DNA of 18,236 bases. It comes from Bacteroidota bacterium (GTDB taxonomy: Bacteria; Bacteroidota; Bacteroidia; Cytophagales; Cyclobacteriaceae). The position numbers and the translations under genes were made by a program. Below, piece by piece: positions 15,494 through 18,236 of the stretch (within the stretch, counting starts at the first letter, position 1; every line of letters begins with the position of its first letter). The notes beneath the pieces are model-generated. The model was not told the DNA's origin. It saw only the letters and a list, made by a program, of their open reading frames with translations, and did no database searches. The stretch spans positions 1-18,236 of the forward strand of contig JAEZGH010000018.1 in NCBI GenBank assembly GCA_023417065.1, given 5' to 3'.

Positions 15494-16993
15494 TCAGGCA
15501 AAAAATCCGTGGAGGAACCATTGGTATACTTTGTCATCATAATGACCTAAGCGGAAAAGCCAGTAACGCTTTCCTTCTTCATCTTCCACACTGTAATAAT
15601 CGCGGTGCTGACCCTGCTGTATCCACCACTCCTGTTCTATGCGCTCTGGCCCGTCGGCGCGAACGATTTTATGGATCTTCCCTTTGTGCCGGAACAACAT
15701 CGGCGGATAATCTGGTATGGGAGCCGTTACTTCAATCTTTTCGGGGGGAGTGAGTAATTGTACGGGACGTTGCACACCTGATTGCCAGTGAGCACATGGC
15801 TGATCTTCCAGCGAGGAGGCTTCCCTTATAGATCGCTCGGGCCAGTAATGTTCCTCAGGCAGGTACCGCTGTATCGAAGTATTGCTGATTTTACCTGCAA
15901 GACGGTCCAGCAATTCCGCGAGGCGGGAGTCGTCCAGTCCGCCGGAGGCATGCCATAACTTCTCCTGACGGGGCTGGTGATCATCAACCTTAGGGGCTTC
16001 GAGTACAAATAGCTCAATGCCCAGGCCTGGTTCTAGTGTCTGGATTTTCAGTTCGAACAGTTTGTTAAGGTGATTAACATGGTGAGATGGCCGGCTTGTT
16101 CCAATTTCGATGGAGATGATTTTACCATCCACCCTGTATCCCCTGAACACCGCGCTTCGCAGTCCTTTCTGGGTTTCCCTGAGGCGGTTACAAAGTTTCT
16201 CCAACAGCTGTTGCAGAGCTATTTCAATCCCAGCAAGGGTTACGACTGGTTCCAGACATGGTAATCTCTCCTGGTAAGGTTCAGCAGGCATAACGGGTTC
16301 CGGAATATCGATTTCCAAGCCAAGTGCTTTGTCAAGCTGCTGAAGTAATCCGGTACCAAAACGTCGTCTCAGAGTAGCTCGCGGCATGGACATGAACTGT
16401 TTGATGTGGTGTAGGCCAAGGCGGTGGAGCCTGGAGATCACATCAGCTTCCAGCCGGAGTGCTTCAGGTGGCAGGAGTTGCAAAGTGGGAATATTTGCCC
16501 CTGGGGGAACGATCAGTGGATTGTGGCCATATCGGGCAACGGCCCATGCCAATAAGGGGGTATCTGCAATGGCAGCCCTTACGATGTAACCTCTTTTCTG
16601 TAACCGGGTTTTGATATCATGGAGGTACTTTTCCTCACCGCCCCACAGGTGGGCACAACCGGTAATGTCCAGGAGGAGTCCATCAGGGAGGTCAACCGAA
16701 ACATGGGGAGAAAACCGGATGCACCATTCGGCAAGGCGTTTCAATAACCTTCCGGGGAGATCCGGAATATCATCCTGAACATGAAGGTCTGGTACCGCGG
16801 CCTTGGCATCGGCCAGGATCATTCCGGTATACAGGGATTGTTGCGAAGCTTTTTCATTTACGGCGGTAACGATCATCCGGCCGTGAACAGGGGATCGCAA
16901 TACAAAGGGAACATCTTTTAGTTGAGGGTCGCGGAGCGCGAACCAATCCGTCATGAGGTGACGGAACCATACCGATACAAAACGCTGCTGCAT
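15494..16993 (-). CDS. imuB: ImuB, catalytically inactive Y-family polymerase-like mutasome hub
   Basis: The 499-residue protein aligns by pattern with ImuB. It has a Y-family N-terminus (RFVSVWFRHLMTDWFALRDP), finger/palm segments (AVNEKASQQSLYTGMILADAKA; LDITGCAHLWGG, 108-119), and a little-finger-like region from about 235. The acidic residues needed for catalysis in Y-family polymerases are missing: the first block has no DxD and the LDITG block replaces the usual SxDE. This is known for ImuB. RQEKLWH (342-348) resembles a beta-clamp-binding motif, the site by which ImuB brings DnaE2 to the clamp (inference). The C-terminal part (YYSVEDEEGKRYWLFRLGHYDDKVYQWFLHGFFA) is conserved in ImuB relatives. 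TGA of imuA and ATG 16993 are one base apart (TGATATG), indicating translational coupling. Confidence 0.93.
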   Translation of the reverse strand: MQQRFVSVWFRHLMTDWFALRDPQLKDVPFVLRSPVHGRMIVTAVNEKASQQSLYTGMILADAKAAVPDLHVQDDIPDLPGRLLKRLAEWCIRFSPHVSVDLPDGLLLDITGCAHLWGGEEKYLHDIKTRLQKRGYIVRAAIADTPLLAWAVARYGHNPLIVPPGANIPTLQLLPPEALRLEADVISRLHRLGLHHIKQFMSMPRATLRRRFGTGLLQQLDKALGLEIDIPEPVMPAEPYQERLPCLEPVVTLAGIEIALQQLLEKLCNRLRETQKGLRSAVFRGYRVDGKIISIEIGTSRPSHHVNHLNKLFELKIQTLEPGLGIELFVLEAPKVDDHQPRQEKLWHASGGLDDSRLAELLDRLAGKISNTSIQRYLPEEHYWPERSIREASSLEDQPCAHWQSGVQRPVQLLTPPEKIEVTAPIPDYPPMLFRHKGKIHKIVRADGPERIEQEWWIQQGQHRDYYSVEDEEGKRYWLFRLGHYDDKVYQWFLHGFFA

Positions 16994-16994
16994 A

Positions 16995-17732
16995 TCATCC
17001 CGCCTTTCTGTTTTGTGTTAGTCCTTGAATTGAAGTCTCGTCCTGAGTCAATGGTTTGAATCCTCCAGGGGTCCAGGTCATGTCCCAGGTGCCGGGTTTT
17101 CCGTTTCGGATTCGAAGCAACTCAACCCGCCAAGCAGGAAATCCCAAACCCGGCAAGTCGTCGATGGGGCTACTTGGAAGAGAGGTAACGCGCCACCTGG
17201 AGACTGAGGCTGTTGTGGTCAGGCTTTTGGTTTTTTGCCGGAGCACAAAACCAGTGACCAGGCTTTCTTCAACCGCCAGTTGGAGCCGCCTTGATGCCGG
17301 AAAACTCAGGTCGCGGATTTCACCAATCACCGCGGAGATAGCTTTGCACTTCAGTGCTTCTTCCATTGCCCACAGGATATGTTGGGGTGACTGAAGTTTT
17401 ATAAAGAATACATTTTCCGGCTTTACTCCGAAATTCCTGAGTGCGGGTGGGAATACCTTGGGGGAAGGCCCAATCCATATTATAGTGCCATAATCTCCGG
17501 TCAGGCGGCCGAGAATTCCAGAGATGAATCCGCAGGTAGCAGCGGTATCTTCGAGGGTGTCGGCCAGGAATTCGTGAACGGCTCCAATCGGAAATGAATG
17601 ATTCGGGAATGCTGAATTAATGGGGCCCAGTCCGGGATCCAACCCAGCGCTTGCGGCATGTTTATATCCCTGAAGCTTCAGAATATCTGCCTGCAAAGTC
17701 GCTATGATATGTTCTCTCTTCCCCGTATTCAT
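16995..17732 (-). CDS. imuA: ImuA, RecA-like mutasome accessory protein
   Basis: The 245-residue product has the RecA-like core of ImuA/SulA-like proteins. INSAFPNHSFPIGAVHEFLA (38-57) precedes the region where RecA has its Walker A motif, but EDTAATCGFISGILG does not keep GxxxxGK[ST]. YGTIIWIGP (81-89) is the strand after it. The C-terminus carries the typical WRVELLRIRNGKPGTWDMTWTPGGF. ImuA interacts with ImuB and RecA and regulates mutasome activity rather than acting as an ATPase. The position directly before imuB and dnaE2 confirms the call. ATG 17732 follows GCAGGTC, a fair ribosome binding site, and starts only about 16 bp after the predicted transcription start. The last ~25 residues are polar and probably disordered. 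Confidence 0.9.
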   Translation of the reverse strand: MNTGKREHIIATLQADILKLQGYKHAASAGLDPGLGPINSAFPNHSFPIGAVHEFLADTLEDTAATCGFISGILGRLTGDYGTIIWIGPSPKVFPPALRNFGVKPENVFFIKLQSPQHILWAMEEALKCKAISAVIGEIRDLSFPASRRLQLAVEESLVTGFVLRQKTKSLTTTASVSRWRVTSLPSSPIDDLPGLGFPAWRVELLRIRNGKPGTWDMTWTPGGFKPLTQDETSIQGLTQNRKAG

Positions 17733-17754
17733 GACCTGCTTGACTATAGACAGA

Positions 17755-17762
17755 CAAATATA
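17755..17762 (-). promoter_or_regulatory. -7 promoter box of the imuA-imuB-dnaE2 operon
   Basis: TATATTTG on the minus strand is a perfect TAnnTTTG box 22 bp before the imuA ATG. No good -33 TTTG is seen at the expected distance. That place is occupied by the palindrome at 17790-17802, which suits a regulated promoter. Confidence 0.55.
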
Positions 17763-17766
17763 AAAA

Positions 17767-17779
17767 CTAATACCATTAG
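17767..17779. promoter_or_regulatory. Palindromic operator candidate, proximal copy
   Basis: CTAATACCATTAG is a perfect 5-bp inverted repeat around 3 bp, five bases upstream of the -7 box, so a bound protein would cover the spacer of the promoter. It shares the CTAA-N5-TTAG pattern with 17790-17802. Confidence 0.5.
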
Positions 17780-17789
17780 ATTTAATAGA

Positions 17790-17802
17790 CTAACGAAATT
17801 AG
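17790..17802. promoter_or_regulatory. Palindromic operator candidate, distal copy
   Basis: CTAACGAAATTAG repeats the CTAA-N5-TTAG pattern 23 bp from the first copy. The palindrome extends by one A/T pair (17789 with 17803), and beyond a bulged G the flanks AATA (17784-17787) and TATT (17804-17807) are also complementary. Two identical-form sites at about two helical turns suggest cooperative binding of a dimeric repressor, possibly LexA-like (inference). Confidence 0.5.
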
Positions 17803-17839
17803 TTATTGAAAGATGGGTGAATTATTTAAGGTGTTGATT

Positions 17840-17853
17840 TTTAAATATTTAAA
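17840..17853. promoter_or_regulatory. Perfect A/T palindrome between imuA and thioredoxin gene
   Basis: TTTAAATATTTAAA is a perfect 14-bp palindrome in the divergent intergenic region 17733-17979. It may be a protein-binding site or simply A/T-rich upstream DNA; its A/T-only composition makes chance more likely than for the sites at 17767-17802. Confidence 0.3.
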
Positions 17854-17979
17854 TAAACTGGCTTAAATTGATGGCTGATGTGTGGGGCTAAAAGGTTTCA
17901 GATTAAAACTTTAGGTAATTTTCCTGGAGCGGGATTTTAATATCTGAAAGAATGTTCTCATACGGATAAACATTAAATC

Positions 17980-18236
17980 ATGACCATCAAATTAACAACC
18001 GAAGAATTCAAACAGAAGGTGTTTGATTATACAAAATCAAAGGAATGGAAATATGAGGGCGAGCTGCCTGCCATTATAGATTTTTATGCAGACTGGTGTG
18101 GACCCTGTAAGATGGTCGCCCCGGTGCTAGAGGAGCTTGCCAAAGAATATGACGGGAAGCTGTTAATTTATAAAGTTGACACGGAAAAGGAAGCTGAGCT
18201 TTCGGCTGTATTTGGTATTCGGAGCATACCTACGTT
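17980..18236 (+). CDS. trxA: Thioredoxin, N-terminal part (3' end outside window)
   Basis: The 85 codons present encode a thioredoxin: IIDFYADWCGPCKMVAPVLEELAKEY holds the redox-active WCGPCK motif (Cys42 and Cys45), followed by LLIYKVDTEKEAELSAVFGIRSIPT, which leads up to the conserved cis-proline. It reduces protein disulfides in the cytoplasm; no signal peptide is seen. Compared with the shortest thioredoxins it has an extended N-terminus (about ten extra residues, FDYTKSKEWKYEG), common in Bacteroidota thioredoxins. ATG 17980 is the only sensible start; the leader is A/T-rich with no Shine-Dalgarno. TAATTTTC (17916-17923) resembles a -7 box with one mismatch. The gene is divergent from imuA. 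Confidence 0.93.
   Translation, partial: MTIKLTTEEFKQKVFDYTKSKEWKYEGELPAIIDFYADWCGPCKMVAPVLEELAKEYDGKLLIYKVDTEKEAELSAVFGIRSIPT

Noticed and set aside
1..18236. CRISPR array, prophage or transposon
   Set aside because: No regularly spaced repeats of 25-40 bp with spacers, no transposase or integrase motifs, and gene content looks like ordinary chromosome.

Overview
The window looks like a chromosomal segment of a Bacteroidota bacterium, most likely an environmental Cytophagales-type member (inference). Reasons: putative promoters match the Bacteroidota -7 box TAnnTTTG; several start regions are A/T-rich with little Shine-Dalgarno; and the families present (an imuA-imuB-dnaE2 cassette, a DUF6807/PmoA protein with secreted Gfo/Idh/MocA oxidoreductases, DUF1304, a (2Fe-2S) thioredoxin-like ferredoxin) are typical of that phylum. 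I see no phage, transposase, rRNA, complete tRNA or CRISPR array.

Layout. 1-207 is the 3' end of a fatty acid desaturase. It is followed by a DUF1304 membrane protein (537-902) and a secreted SMP-30-like beta-propeller (973-1785), both on the plus strand. A minus-strand operon (5886 down to 1851) then encodes a secreted DUF6807/PmoA-like protein, a Tat-exported Gfo/Idh/MocA oxidoreductase and a lipoprotein-like oxidoreductase of the same superfamily with an atypical dinucleotide-binding loop. Two LacI-type operator-like sites lie just upstream. A 740-bp stretch without a convincing gene follows; it contains an 11-bp tandem repeat.

The middle holds a small (2Fe-2S) ferredoxin (6627-6893), a Spy/CpxP-like periplasmic protein with its own intrinsic terminator (7025-7660), an unrecognised 268-aa protein with faint uracil-DNA-glycosylase-like motifs (7846-8652), and a coupled pair of a phosphotransferase-family kinase and a 97-aa unknown (9922 down to 8649). 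A secreted S9-family peptidase (10268-12175) follows.

The right part is the complete ImuA-ImuB-DnaE2 mutasome operon (17732 down to 12251), the inducible translesion-synthesis module of bacteria without an active UmuDC system. Its promoter region carries two copies of a 13-bp palindrome next to a perfect -7 box, a good candidate for the operator that controls induced mutagenesis here. The window ends in the start of a thioredoxin gene read divergently from imuA.

The most unusual non-coding signal is a family of degenerate 7-nt intergenic repeats. Units of the form RTTTCTR build a hairpin between convergent genes at 1785-1858, whose edge supplies the last codons and stop of one gene. Similar units supply the end of the desaturase gene at 193-206. 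A GC-rich heptad array with a distant complementary arm lies at 10001-10114.
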